A stretch of DNA of 64,000 nt from Embleya sp040605455 (GCF_040605455.1 NZ_JBEXCV010000005.1:62001-126000); one strand, 5' to 3'; shown: positions 15,634 to 24,217, counted from the first letter of the stretch. The notes: generated from the letters alone by a model not told the origin. A program made the numbers and translations.

Positions 15634-16648
15634 ACAGCAGACCTCCCGGCTCGTCGTCGAACATGTTCGGCCAGTACGCGGCCGGACCGCGGACCGCGAG
15701 CGGATCCACGGTGCCGAGCACGGCGGTCATGATCGTGGCCAGGCCGTCGTAGTCGTCGGTGATCGCGAACTCGCGGTCCCAGACCCGCACCCGCGCCACC
15801 ATCCACTGCGCGAAGGCGAGCGTGGACAGGTCGGTGTTGACCGGGCACCGCTCTGCCGGCTCGTCCGGGTAGTGGGCGTACACCCGGCCGGTGAGGCCGT
15901 CCACGACCAGGTCGGCCTCGATCAGGGGCAGCGCGCCGAGCCGCACCGGGCGCCACACGTCCGGCGCGTCCGGGTACGGCTCGTCCTCGAACTCCTCCGA
16001 CGTCGCGACCCACAGCGGACGATCCTCGTCCAACACCAGCGGAAGGGCGTCGATCAGCCCGACATCACGCAGGAAGCGCAGCGAAGGAGCATGGGAACGG
16101 AGCACCTCGGGGATGTTCCCCTCGGGAATCCGCGCCACCCGCTCCGCACCCGAATCCGCAGCCAAAGCCTCGTGGGTGAACTCCAGGCACAGCCCGTCCC
16201 GGCCGGGTTCGACCGCGTGCAGCAGCGGCCACACCAGCAGTGCGGCCCGCCAGAAGGCGCACACGTCCGGGTCCGAGTCCAAAACCCTCGGCTCGTATCC
16301 GCGCACTCGGGCCAAGGCCGCGCGCGACGCCTCGACGGGATCGCACCGGCCGCCGGTCCCGATCCCGGTGCCGGTCCCGGTCCGCAACGACTCGACCTCG
16401 CGCAGCAGTCGGCCGAACGTGTCCAGCCCGCCGGCGAGCAGTGTGCGGTCGGCGAGTTCCGAGTAGACCCGTCCGGTGGCCGGTTCGAGCACGATCACCC
16501 GGGGCGCGAACCACGCGAACTCGCCGAGCGCGAGCATCCCGTCGGGTCGCTCGCGCGGCTCGGGGTACAGGCGCAGCAGGGCCGCCTCGGCCGACGATTC
16601 CGCCTCCCGCAGGAAGGCGACGACCTCATCGCGCGTGACGGCCCCCAT
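15626..16648 (-). CDS. Double-domain SUKH-4-like protein (first of a tandem pair)
   Basis: A protein of 340 aa starting at ATG 16648 after GGGGGAG. Like the next gene it has two SUKH-4-like halves. The C-terminal half (residues about 190-335) is best preserved: APSLRFLRDVGLIDALPLVL, ADLVVDGLTGRVYAHY, VNTDLSTLAFAQWMVARVRV, VDPLAVRGPAAYWPNMF. The N-terminal half lacks the FLxxVGLP entry motif. The two genes align end to end, so they come from a duplication of an already doubled gene. The insertion of this pair between mqnE and DUF4229 looks like a later addition. Confidence 0.65.
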   Translation of the reverse strand: MGAVTRDEVVAFLREAESSAEAALLRLYPEPRERPDGMLALGEFAWFAPRVIVLEPATGRVYSELADRTLLAGGLDTFGRLLREVESLRTGTGTGIGTGGRCDPVEASRAALARVRGYEPRVLDSDPDVCAFWRAALLVWPLLHAVEPGRDGLCLEFTHEALAADSGAERVARIPEGNIPEVLRSHAPSLRFLRDVGLIDALPLVLDEDRPLWVATSEEFEDEPYPDAPDVWRPVRLGALPLIEADLVVDGLTGRVYAHYPDEPAERCPVNTDLSTLAFAQWMVARVRVWDREFAITDDYDGLATIMTAVLGTVDPLAVRGPAAYWPNMFDDEPGGLLYA

Positions 16649-16691
16649 TCGGCACTCCCCCGTTACCGATCGACTTCGACCACGCCGGTGG

Positions 16692-17855
16692 TCACAGCTT
16701 CATCGGCTGCGGCGTGTCGCGCCGGGCCGGGTCCGGGCCCTCGTACTCGCGCAGCGTCTCGTAGCGGGTGTTGCGCTCGACCGGACGAAAGCCCGCGTCC
16801 CGGATGAGTTCGAGCAGGTCGTCGCGGGTCATCTTGTTCGGCGTGCCGAAGTCGTCCGCGTCGTGCGTGATCTTGTACTCCACGACCGAGCCGTCCAGGT
16901 CGTCCGCGCCGTGGTTGAGCGCGAGTTGCGCGGTGGCCAGGCCGTGCATGACCCAGAAGCACTTCACGTGCGGAACGTTGTCGAACATCAGCCGGGAGAC
17001 CGCGAACACCTTGAGCGCCTCGGCGCCGGTGGCCATGTTGGTCCGGGCCTGGAGCCGGTTGCGGACGATGCCGTCCTTGCTGTCGTGGAAGTCGTGCTGG
17101 TAGCGCAGTGGAATGAAGACCTGGAAACCGCCGGTCTCGTCCTGGAGTTCACGCAGCCGGATGACGTGGTCGACCCGGTGCCGGGGCTCCTCGATGTGGC
17201 CGTAGAGCATCGTGCACGGGGTCTTGAGGCCCTTGGAGTGCGCGAGGCGGTGGATCCGCGACCAGTCCTCCCAGTGCGTGTCGTGGTCGACGATGTGCTG
17301 CCGGACCTCCCAGTCGAAGATCTCCGCGCCGCCACCGGTGAGCGACTCCAGGCCCGCGTCCATCAGCTCGTCGAGGATGTCCGAGGCGGACAAGCCGGAG
17401 ATCTTCTCGAACCAGTGGATCTCGGTCGCGGTGAACGCCTTGAGCCCGACGTTCGGCAGCACCTCCTTGAGCGCGCTGAGCGACCGCGGGTAGTAGCGCC
17501 ACGGGAGGGTCGGGTGCAGGCCGTTGACGATGTGCAGTTCGGTGATCCCGTCCGGCTCCATCTCCTTCGCGAGCCGTACGGCCTCCTCGATCCGCATCGT
17601 GTACGCGTCCTTCTCGCCCGGCTTGCGCTGGAACGAGCAGTAGGCACACGACGCGTTGCACACGTTCGTCATGTTGAGGTGACGGTTGACGTTGAAGTGG
17701 ACCTTGTCGCCGTTCTTCACCGTCCGCACGTGGTGCGCGAGCCCGCCGAGCCACGCCAGGTCGTCGCTCGCGTAGAGGGCGATGCCGTCCTCACGGCTGA
17801 GGCGCTCCCCGGCGAAAACCTTGTCCTCGATCTCCCTGCGCAGGCCCGCGTCCAT
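16692..17855 (-). CDS. mqnE: Aminofutalosine synthase (radical SAM), menaquinone pathway
   Basis: A protein of 387 aa, full length for MqnE. The radical SAM cluster motif CNASCAYCSF gives Cys66, Cys70 and Cys73 for the 4Fe-4S cluster. HIVNGLHPTLPW, GGGAEIFDWEVR and LYGHIEEPRHRVDH are typical of the MqnE/MqnC/CofH branch, and the closest recall is MqnE. It joins 3-[(1-carboxyvinyl)oxy]benzoate with S-adenosylmethionine to give aminofutalosine in the cytoplasm. mqnA, mqnC and mqnD are not in this window, consistent with the dispersed layout known in streptomycetes. Confidence 0.88.
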   Translation of the reverse strand: MDAGLRREIEDKVFAGERLSREDGIALYASDDLAWLGGLAHHVRTVKNGDKVHFNVNRHLNMTNVCNASCAYCSFQRKPGEKDAYTMRIEEAVRLAKEMEPDGITELHIVNGLHPTLPWRYYPRSLSALKEVLPNVGLKAFTATEIHWFEKISGLSASDILDELMDAGLESLTGGGAEIFDWEVRQHIVDHDTHWEDWSRIHRLAHSKGLKTPCTMLYGHIEEPRHRVDHVIRLRELQDETGGFQVFIPLRYQHDFHDSKDGIVRNRLQARTNMATGAEALKVFAVSRLMFDNVPHVKCFWVMHGLATAQLALNHGADDLDGSVVEYKITHDADDFGTPNKMTRDDLLELIRDAGFRPVERNTRYETLREYEGPDPARRDTPQPMKL

Positions 17856-17935
17856 GTCTCGGCACTCCCTCTAGGTCTTCACGATTGCCGCTGCACGGCT
17901 GGTACGAGGTTACGCCCGGCATGCGGCGCGCTCGC

Positions 17936-18895
17936 TCAGGCCATCACCTCGGCGTACAGCGCCGGGTCGGCGTTGCCGCCGCTGACCACGGCCACGTGCT
18001 CGCGGCCGGCGGGCAGCGCGTCCTTGCGGAAGAGGTAGGCCGCGGTGGCCACCGCGCCGGCGGGTTCGGCGACCAGGCGGGCGCGCCGGGCCAGAAAACG
18101 CATCGCCTCGCGGATCTGCTCCTCGGTCACCGTGACGATGTCGTCCACGTATGCCTGAATGTGGGCGAACGGCAGCACGCCCACCGAGGTGGTGCGCAGT
18201 CCGTCGGCGATCGTGCGGTAGGTGTCGGCGGTGGACCATGTGGCGCGCACGCCGGTACGGAAGGACTCGACCGCGTCGGCGGCCAGTTCCGGCTCGACCC
18301 CGATCACCTTGGTATGTGGGCTGCTCAGCTTGACCGCGGCGGCGATGCCGGAGATCAGGCCGCCGCCGCTGACCGGGACCAGCACGGTGTCCGCGGTGGG
18401 CAAATCCTCGACGATCTCCAGGCCGATGGTGCCCTGGCCGGCGATGATCCGCGCGTCGTCGTAGGGCGGCACGAACGCGTAGCCGTGCTCGGCGGCCAGT
18501 TCGCCGGCCGCGGTGTCGCGCCGGTCCGGCGTGACGATGACCACCTCGGCGCCGAGCGCGCGGGTGGCCTCGATCTTGACCTGCGGCGTGGTGTCCGGCA
18601 TCACGATCACCGCATTGGCACCGAACAGGCGGGACGCGTAGGCCACCGCCTGCGCGTGGTTGCCGCTGGAGTGGGCGACGACCCCGCGCGAGCGCTCGGC
18701 GTCGGTCATGGCCGCGATCGCGTTGTACGCGCCGCGGATCTTGAACGCGCCGATCGGCTGGAGGTTCTCCGGCTTGAACCACAGCGGCCGGTCGGCGTCA
18801 CCGTGCAGGGACGGCAGCAGCGGGGTGCGTACCGCTGTGCCCGCGATCCGCTTCCCCGCGGCCTCTAGGTCTTCGAGAGTCACCAGGTTCGTCAT
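17936..18895 (-). CDS. Threonine/serine dehydratase or racemase (fold-type II PLP)
   Basis: A protein of 319 aa. The PLP-lysine motif is IGAFKIRGAYNA with Lys52, the phosphate-binding loop is VSGGGLISG near residues 175-183, and SSGNHAQAVAY is near residue 76. It lacks the C-terminal ACT regulatory domain of IlvA, so it fits catabolic threonine dehydratase, serine racemase or L-threo-3-hydroxyaspartate ammonia-lyase. The exact substrate cannot be told. Gene order beside an Lrp regulator suggests amino-acid-responsive control, but the two genes are separated by 62 bp and run in the same direction. Confidence 0.82.
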   Translation of the reverse strand: MTNLVTLEDLEAAGKRIAGTAVRTPLLPSLHGDADRPLWFKPENLQPIGAFKIRGAYNAIAAMTDAERSRGVVAHSSGNHAQAVAYASRLFGANAVIVMPDTTPQVKIEATRALGAEVVIVTPDRRDTAAGELAAEHGYAFVPPYDDARIIAGQGTIGLEIVEDLPTADTVLVPVSGGGLISGIAAAVKLSSPHTKVIGVEPELAADAVESFRTGVRATWSTADTYRTIADGLRTTSVGVLPFAHIQAYVDDIVTVTEEQIREAMRFLARRARLVAEPAGAVATAAYLFRKDALPAGREHVAVVSGGNADPALYAEVMA

Positions 18896-18957
18896 GTCTG
18901 CACCCTACGAGGGGGTACGGGCGGACCGGCAAACCCTTTCGGATCCGGCCGGTGCGG

Positions 18958-19416
18958 CTACTCGGTGGGTTCGGGCAGTTCGGCCGCGCGGTACTCCCAT
19001 TTGGTCGAGAGCACCACGGTGGTGCGGGTGCGGGCCACGCCGCGGGTACCGGACAGGCGCCGGACCACGTTCTCCAGGCCCTCCATGTCCGAGACCCGGA
19101 CCTTGAGCATGAACGAGTCGTCGCCGGCGATGAACCAGCAGTCCTCGATCTCGTCGAGGTCGCGCAGCCGGCGGCTGACGTCGTCGTGGTCGGCCGCGTC
19201 GGAGAGCTGGATCCCGATCAGCGCGGTCACGCCCAGACCGAGCGAGACCGGGTCGACGGAGGCCCGGTAGCCGGTGATCACGCCGGCCTGTTCGAGCCGG
19301 TTGATGCGATCGGTGACGCTCGGACCGGACAGGCCGACGAGTCGGCCCAATTCGGCGTACGAGGCCCGCCCGTTGCCGCGCAGCGCCTGGATCAGCTTGC
19401 GGTCGACGGCATCCAT
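18958..19416 (-). CDS. Lrp/AsnC-family regulator
   Basis: A protein of 152 aa. Start set at ATG 19416, where GGAGGAAACGGAC precedes; a start 60 nt upstream has no site. The N-terminal HTH (residues 1-50) includes LIQALRGNGRASYAELGRLV and LSGPSVTDRINRLE. The C-terminal RAM domain (about 65-145) binds an amino acid and builds octamers. It is close in type to the streptomycete Lrp regulator that neighbours menaquinone genes. The divergent spacer to the right contains a perfect palindrome that is a likely autoregulatory site. Confidence 0.88.
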   Translation of the reverse strand: MDAVDRKLIQALRGNGRASYAELGRLVGLSGPSVTDRINRLEQAGVITGYRASVDPVSLGLGVTALIGIQLSDAADHDDVSRRLRDLDEIEDCWFIAGDDSFMLKVRVSDMEGLENVVRRLSGTRGVARTRTTVVLSTKWEYRAAELPEPTE

Positions 19417-19524
19417 GTCCGTTTCCTCCAGGTAATCGATGGTGTCCACCGGGGGGCCACCAGGGGTCTGCGACATGACGAAGGTGCAAACCCGCGTAAG
19501 GCCTGTAATTCATTGGACGATTCT

Positions 19525-19543
19525 GATTCTAACCCTTAGAATC
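19525..19543. promoter_or_regulatory. Perfect palindrome, likely Lrp operator
   Basis: GATTCTAA-CCC-TTAGAATC is a perfect 8-bp inverted repeat around CCC. It lies in the spacer between the lrp start (19416, leftward) and a 44-codon gene (19597, rightward). It is AT-rich in very GC-rich DNA, as Lrp boxes are, and could control both genes. Confidence 0.6.
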
Positions 19544-19596
19544 AAAGGCATCGGGAGCTACAAGCCTCCGATGACGACTCGTGGGGAGACAACACC

Positions 19597-19731
19597 GTGT
19601 ACACCCTGGAGATGGCCCGCGCACACATGCAGGAACTGCATGCCATGGCGGAACGCTCACGTGCCACCCAGCCGTCGAACACGCTCAAGCGTGTGAAGCG
19701 TCTGGTCGGCCGCCGCAAGTCCGGGCGCTGA
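19597..19731 (+). CDS. Small basic protein divergent from lrp
   Basis: A frame of 44 codons starting at GTG 19597 after CGTGGGGAGACAACACC and ending at TGA 19731. The product begins VYTLEMARAHMQELHAMAER and ends in a strongly basic tail, LKRVKRLVGRRKSGR. It is predicted to be one amphipathic helix plus a basic end, with no membrane segment. A terminator-like hairpin with a T-run follows at once, supporting a real short transcript. Function unknown; the basic tail could bind nucleic acid or acidic membrane (inference). Confidence 0.6.
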   Translation: MYTLEMARAHMQELHAMAERSRATQPSNTLKRVKRLVGRRKSGR

Positions 19732-19758
19732 TCGCCCGGCAGATCCGGCAAGACCGCC

Positions 19759-19787
19759 AAGGCTCCCGTCACCACGGGGGCCTTTTT
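19759..19787 (+). terminator. Intrinsic terminator after the small basic-protein gene
   Basis: AAGGCTCCCGT (19759-19769) pairs with the CACGGGGGCCTT region (19773-19784), followed by a run of Ts. It ends the 44-codon gene's transcript. Confidence 0.7.
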
Positions 19788-19890
19788 GGTCTGTCCGGAC
19801 GGGCGCGGGCGTCCGGGCGGGCGTGACCGTCGACCGGGTGGGCACGATCGGCCGGGCGAGGCCGCGGTGACCGGCGGTCTTCGGCTCGCC

Positions 19891-20553
19891 TCACCCGCCC
19901 GCCTCGCGTCGGGCGCCGCCCAGTTCGCCGTCCCAGCGTCGGTAGAGGGTGTGTGCGACGCCGAGCACGTCCAGCGCCTTGCCCGCGACGAAGTCGACCA
20001 GGCGCTGCACGTCCTGGGCGCCCGCGTAGAAGGCCGGGGACGCCGGCAGGATCACCGCGCCGGCGTCGTCGAGCCGGACCAGGTGGCGCAGCGTGGTGCC
20101 GGTGAGCGGGGTCTCGCGCGGCACCAGCACGAGCGGGCGGCGCTCCTTGAGGGTGACGTCGGCGGTGCGCTGGAGCAGGTCCTTGGACAGGCCGATCGCG
20201 ATGCCCGCGACCGACGCCGTGCTGGCCGGCACCACGACCATGCCCTTGGCCGGATACGACCCGCTCGCGGGTCCCGCGCCCAGATCGCCGGCCGCCCAGT
20301 AGCGGACCCGGTCCAGCGCGCCGGCGTCGAGCTTCGTCCACGCGGCGAGGTCGTCGCGCCAGTGCGCGTCGCGGAAGGCGATGCCGGTCTCGTCGAGCAG
20401 GGTCAACCGGGCGGCCCGACTGACCACCAGGTCCACCTGCTCGCCCGCGTCGAGCAGCCCGCGCAGCACCGCCGCGGCGTAGGGCGTGCCCGAAGCTCCC
20501 GATACGCCGACTATCCACGGGCGTCGTCCCGTACTGTCCCGCTCCTCGTCCAT
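19891..20553 (-). CDS. mqnM: UbiX-type flavin prenyltransferase (menaquinone)
   Basis: A protein of 220 aa, slightly longer than usual because of N- and C-terminal tails. Typical UbiX features are IVGVSGASGTPYAAAVLRGL (FMN-binding start), VVVPASTASVAGIAIGLSKD, LVLVPRETPLTGTTLRHLV and ILPASPAFYAGAQDVQRLVD. It makes prenylated FMN from dimethylallyl phosphate and FMN, the cofactor for the UbiD-family decarboxylase encoded at 29600. In the futalosine route this partner is called MqnM. Transcribed leftward, alone. Confidence 0.85.
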   Translation of the reverse strand: MDEERDSTGRRPWIVGVSGASGTPYAAAVLRGLLDAGEQVDLVVSRAARLTLLDETGIAFRDAHWRDDLAAWTKLDAGALDRVRYWAAGDLGAGPASGSYPAKGMVVVPASTASVAGIAIGLSKDLLQRTADVTLKERRPLVLVPRETPLTGTTLRHLVRLDDAGAVILPASPAFYAGAQDVQRLVDFVAGKALDVLGVAHTLYRRWDGELGGARREAGG

Positions 20554-20606
20554 GCCTCCTATTGTGGCTTCGTAGCGGTACTGCCTACCGCAGGGGAGGG
20601 GTGTGC

Positions 20607-21224
20607 ATGTCCCGCATATCCGTGTCGGGAGTCCGCGACGCGGCCCTGGTCACCGCGGTGCTGATCGGCGCGGTCTGGGCCGTCCAGCTGATCAACTACA
20701 CGACCGACGACTCGCTGCTCACCCACGGCGTGACGCCCCGACGGGCGAACGAACTGCCGGACATCCTCAGCGCGCCCTTCCTGCACTTCGGCACCGGTCA
20801 CATCGTCGCCAACACCTTCCCGCTGATGCTGCTCGGCTTCCTGGCCGCGCTGCGCGGAATCGCCCGTTTCCTCGCCGTGTTGCTCACGATCACCGTGATC
20901 GGCGGTCTCGGCGTGTGGCTGACCGCGCCGGCCGGATCGAACACGGCGGGCGCGAGCATCCTGGTCTTCGGGCTGTTCGGCTACCTGATCGTGCGCGGCT
21001 TCGCCGACCGCCGGGTGCTGGACGTACTGATCGGCTTCGCCATATTGGGCCTGTACGGAAGCTCGTTCGCGATGGGGGTCACCCCGCTCGCGGAGGGGGT
21101 GTCCTGGCAGGGTCATCTGTTCGGGTTGATCGGCGGCGTATCGGCGGCGCTGGCCTTCCGCCGTCGACGCGACCGTCGACACGATGTGTCACACCTCTCG
21201 CCCACGGACCTGCCCATCGGGTAG
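20607..21224 (+). CDS. Rhomboid-family intramembrane serine protease
   Basis: A protein of 205 aa starting at ATG 20607 after CAGGGGAGGGGTGTGC. Six hydrophobic helices are visible. HFGTGHIVANTFPL (residues 60-73) supplies the conserved HxxxN helix. The catalytic Ser is in GASILVFG (Ser117), and the catalytic His is in SWQGHLFGLIGG (His170). The residue after the catalytic Ser is Ile where most rhomboids have Gly (GASG), so activity is likely but not certain. Substrate unknown. The following lipoprotein starts 80 bp downstream in the same direction. Confidence 0.8.
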   Translation: MSRISVSGVRDAALVTAVLIGAVWAVQLINYTTDDSLLTHGVTPRRANELPDILSAPFLHFGTGHIVANTFPLMLLGFLAALRGIARFLAVLLTITVIGGLGVWLTAPAGSNTAGASILVFGLFGYLIVRGFADRRVLDVLIGFAILGLYGSSFAMGVTPLAEGVSWQGHLFGLIGGVSAALAFRRRRDRRHDVSHLSPTDLPIG

Positions 21225-21304
21225 CGCGGTGGACATCGCTGCATACGATGCGGGTAGGCATCCCTTCGCGTGCCTTCGTCTGTTCTTCGACCGGGAGTTC
21301 TCCT

Positions 21305-22267
21305 GTGCGTTCGCTCCGGATATCCGCCGCGGCCCTGACCGTACCGTTGGCCCTGCTCGCCGCCGGCTGCGGCGAGTCCTCTTCGGGCGACCCGTTCAAG
21401 CCCGCGGCCGCCGGTGGCGACGCGCTCGACCGCAAGGGCCCCTCGAACGAGGCGCTGACCGTCGAAGCGCTGTCCAAGCAGGCCGAGACCGGCTTCAAGG
21501 AACTCACCAACCTGCACATCGAGGGCACCGGAAAGATCTACGACCTCCCGCTCGGCGTGGACATCCGGATCGGCACCGCCGAGCAGGCCGAGGGCAGGAT
21601 CACCCTCCAGGACAAGGCCCTGGACCTGATCGCGGTCGACAAGACCATGTACGTCAAGATCGCGCCCGGCACCGTCCAGACCGTCCTGGATCTGGGCAAG
21701 CGGGCCGAGGCGGCGTCCTCGTCCGGCGTGCCCGAGTCGGCCGAGGACAAGGCGCTGGGCGAGCAGTTCACCAAGATGTTCGCCGAGGGCGCCAAGCTCG
21801 TCGAGGGCAAGTACATCAAGTTCGGCGGCGCGGAGACCGGCAAGCTCGGCCAAGACCTGCTCAAGGGCGGCAAGCCGTCGCTGGAGGGGCTGTTCGGTTC
21901 GGGCTCGGATTCGGATCTTGACTCGGGTGACTCCACGGACTCGACCGACAAGCCGCAGATGACCAAGGGCCCGACCACGGAGATCAACGGGACCAAGGTG
22001 ATCCCGCTGATCTCCAAGGACGAGGACGGCACGACCGCCACGATCTACGTCGCGGCCAACGGCAAGCCCTTCCCGATCCGGGTCACCGCCGACGACAAGA
22101 GCGACGGCACCAACGAGATCACCCTCGACCTCAAGTACTCCAAGCTCCCCGGCGGCGTCTCCCCCAAGGCCCCGGCCCCCGGCGACACGGTCGACCTCAA
22201 CGGTCTCCTGAAGTCCTTCGGCGGCGGCGGCTTGGAGGGTCTGTTCGGGGAGGACAAGACGGCCTGA
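21305..22267 (+). CDS. LppX/LprG-like lipoprotein
   Basis: A protein of 320 aa starting at GTG 21305 after GGGAG. Signal peptide with lipobox LAAGC (Cys at about residue 20). The mature part has a region (LSKQAETGFKELTNLHIEGT and later strands) resembling LppX/LprG/LolA-type half-barrel lipid carriers, plus an Asp/Ser-rich insertion near residue 205 and a Gly-rich end. Such proteins carry lipids or glycolipids across the wall. The assignment rests on overall pattern, not on a catalytic motif. Confidence 0.75.
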   Translation: MRSLRISAAALTVPLALLAAGCGESSSGDPFKPAAAGGDALDRKGPSNEALTVEALSKQAETGFKELTNLHIEGTGKIYDLPLGVDIRIGTAEQAEGRITLQDKALDLIAVDKTMYVKIAPGTVQTVLDLGKRAEAASSSGVPESAEDKALGEQFTKMFAEGAKLVEGKYIKFGGAETGKLGQDLLKGGKPSLEGLFGSGSDSDLDSGDSTDSTDKPQMTKGPTTEINGTKVIPLISKDEDGTTATIYVAANGKPFPIRVTADDKSDGTNEITLDLKYSKLPGGVSPKAPAPGDTVDLNGLLKSFGGGGLEGLFGEDKTA

Positions 22268-22346
22268 GTGGGCGTTTCGCGTTCGACGCGAACCCCCGGG
22301 ACGCCCGACACCTCGGTCGGCCGGCCGAGGGCCGGCCGCCGCCCCC

Positions 22347-24122
22347 TCAGCGCGCGCCCCGCACCAACCTCCCCGGCCGCGCGCCCGTGTCCGCTCCGTC
22401 CCGCCTCGTCACCTGGCCCGCCACGATCGTGGCCACATAGCCCGTTGCCGCCTGGAGCATGCGGCCGCCGCCGGCCGGGAGGTCGTGGACCATCCTCGGG
22501 CGGTGCAGCGTGAGGGCGTCCGGGTCGATCACGTTGAGGTCGGCGCGCTTGCCCTCGGCCACCACGCCGCGGTCGGACAGGCCGTAGAGCGCGGCCGTGT
22601 CCATCGTCTGCTTGCGGACCAGAAACTCCAGCGGCAGGCGCTCGCCGCGGGTGCGGTCCCGGGCCCAGTGGGTGAGCAGGAAGGTCGGCTGCGAGGCGTC
22701 GCAGATCATCGAACAGTGCGCGCCGCCATCGGCCAGGCCGAACACGCTCGCCGGGTGGGTGAGCATCTCCCGGATCGCCTCGTGGTCGCCGTCCGAGTAG
22801 TTGAACATCGGGACCATCAGCGTGGTCCGCGCGTCGTCCGCCAGTTGCAGGTCGTACAGCGTCGACAGCGGCTCCTCGCCGCGTGCCCGCGCGATGGCGG
22901 TCACCGTGCGGTCCGGCATCGGCTCGTAGTCCGGGACCGCGTCCATCGGGTACATCCGGTCCAGCATGAACTGCATCGCCAGGTTGACCGAGTCGCCCGG
23001 GATGTTCGGGTCGCTGGGCAGGTCCGCCTCGGCCAGGATCGCCGCCTTGACCTCGGGCCGGGCCAACTCGGCGGCGAACGCCGCGTCGTCCAGTTCGCCC
23101 GCCACACGCCGGTCGTCGATCGCCCGGAACGTCGGTCGTTTGCTGAACGCGTTGCGGGTGCCGAACCCGGTCAGCATGCCGAACGGGCGCCCGGCGATCT
23201 GCGGATGCAGTTGCGCGCCCGCCTCGTTCGCGGCCTGCGACTCGGCCATCAGTTCGCGCCACAGCTCGGGCGCGGCGTTGACCTGGAGCAGCGCGAACGA
23301 CACCGGCATGCCGATCTCGGCGGCCAGTCGGCGCATCCAGGCCACCTCGGAGGCGGGCTTGACGATGTCCTCGCCGGACGAGCCGGTCGGGGCCAGTTCG
23401 AACACGGCCCGCCCGCCCGCGGCCATCGCCCGGCCCAGGCCGAAGAGTTCGTCCTCCGTGGCGAAGGTGCCGGGCACCGGCTCGCCGCCCATCGCCTTGT
23501 GAGCGACGGTGCGCGACGTGGAGAAGCCCAGCGCGCCGGCCTCGATCGCCTCCTTGACGATCACCGCCATCGCCTCGATGTCCTCGGCCGTGGCCGGTTC
23601 GTTGCGCGCGCCGCGGTCGCCCATCGCATAGGCCCGAACCGCGCCGTGGGCGACCTGGACGCCGATGTCGACGGCGAAGGTGCGCCGCTCCAGCACGTCC
23701 AGGTACTCCGGGAAGGTCTCCCAACCCCACGTCATGCCCTCGGCCAGGGCCGTTCCGGGGATGTCCTCGACGCCCTCCATCAACCGGATCAGCCAGTCCT
23801 CCCGGCCCGGCCGGACCGGAGCGAAGCCGACCCCGCAGTTTCCGGAGACCACCGTGGTCACGCCGTGCGACGTGGACGGGTCGAGTACCTCGTCCCAGGT
23901 GGCCTGACCGTCGTAGTGGGTGTGGATGTCCACGAAGCCCGGCGTGACCAGGCGACCCGCCGCGTCGATCGTCTCGGCGGCGTCGCCCTCCAGCGCCGGG
24001 TCCGGGCCGTCGTGCCGGCGCACCGCGACGATCAGGCCGTCCCGGACCCCGATGTCGCCGACGAACCGATCCGCGCCGGTGCCGTCCACGATCGTGGCGT
24101 TGGTGATCTTGAGGTCGTACAT
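22347..24122 (-). CDS. N-acyl-D-amino acid deacylase family amidohydrolase
   Basis: A protein of 591 aa starting at ATG 24122 after GGGGAGGC. N-terminal LKITNATIVDGTGADRF and VTPGFVDIHTHYDGQ (HxH metal ligands), GVTTVVSGNCGVGFAP (Cys ligand region), later Asp in LADGGAHCSMICDAS and a C-terminal KRADLNVIDP strand place it in the D-aminoacylase branch of amidohydrolases. It would hydrolyse N-acyl-D-amino acids or similar amides in the cytoplasm. It is divergent from an IclR regulator with 95 bp between starts, so that regulator probably controls it. Confidence 0.85.
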   Translation of the reverse strand: MYDLKITNATIVDGTGADRFVGDIGVRDGLIVAVRRHDGPDPALEGDAAETIDAAGRLVTPGFVDIHTHYDGQATWDEVLDPSTSHGVTTVVSGNCGVGFAPVRPGREDWLIRLMEGVEDIPGTALAEGMTWGWETFPEYLDVLERRTFAVDIGVQVAHGAVRAYAMGDRGARNEPATAEDIEAMAVIVKEAIEAGALGFSTSRTVAHKAMGGEPVPGTFATEDELFGLGRAMAAGGRAVFELAPTGSSGEDIVKPASEVAWMRRLAAEIGMPVSFALLQVNAAPELWRELMAESQAANEAGAQLHPQIAGRPFGMLTGFGTRNAFSKRPTFRAIDDRRVAGELDDAAFAAELARPEVKAAILAEADLPSDPNIPGDSVNLAMQFMLDRMYPMDAVPDYEPMPDRTVTAIARARGEEPLSTLYDLQLADDARTTLMVPMFNYSDGDHEAIREMLTHPASVFGLADGGAHCSMICDASQPTFLLTHWARDRTRGERLPLEFLVRKQTMDTAALYGLSDRGVVAEGKRADLNVIDPDALTLHRPRMVHDLPAGGGRMLQAATGYVATIVAGQVTRRDGADTGARPGRLVRGAR

Positions 24123-24159
24123 ATGAGCCTCCCCGGTAACGTGGGGCAGACCGTACGGC

Positions 24160-24193
24160 TGCGCATTGTGCGAGTCAATATGCGCACTATGCA
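24160..24193. promoter_or_regulatory. Twin TGCGCAnnnTGC boxes, likely IclR operator
   Basis: TGCGCATTGTGC (24160-24171) and TGCGCACTATGC (24181-24192) are two near-identical boxes on the same strand, spaced 21 bp apart (two helical turns). Each is itself nearly palindromic. They lie between the divergent D-aminoacylase and IclR genes. Confidence 0.55.
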
Positions 24194-24217
24194 AAAAGAT
24201 CCAGTAGGGTGGCGACC

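Noticed and set aside
17936..18895. Possible duplicate of the threonine ammonia-lyase at the left edge
   Set aside because: The N-termini differ and this protein has no room for an ACT domain. They are different members of fold-type II PLP enzymes.
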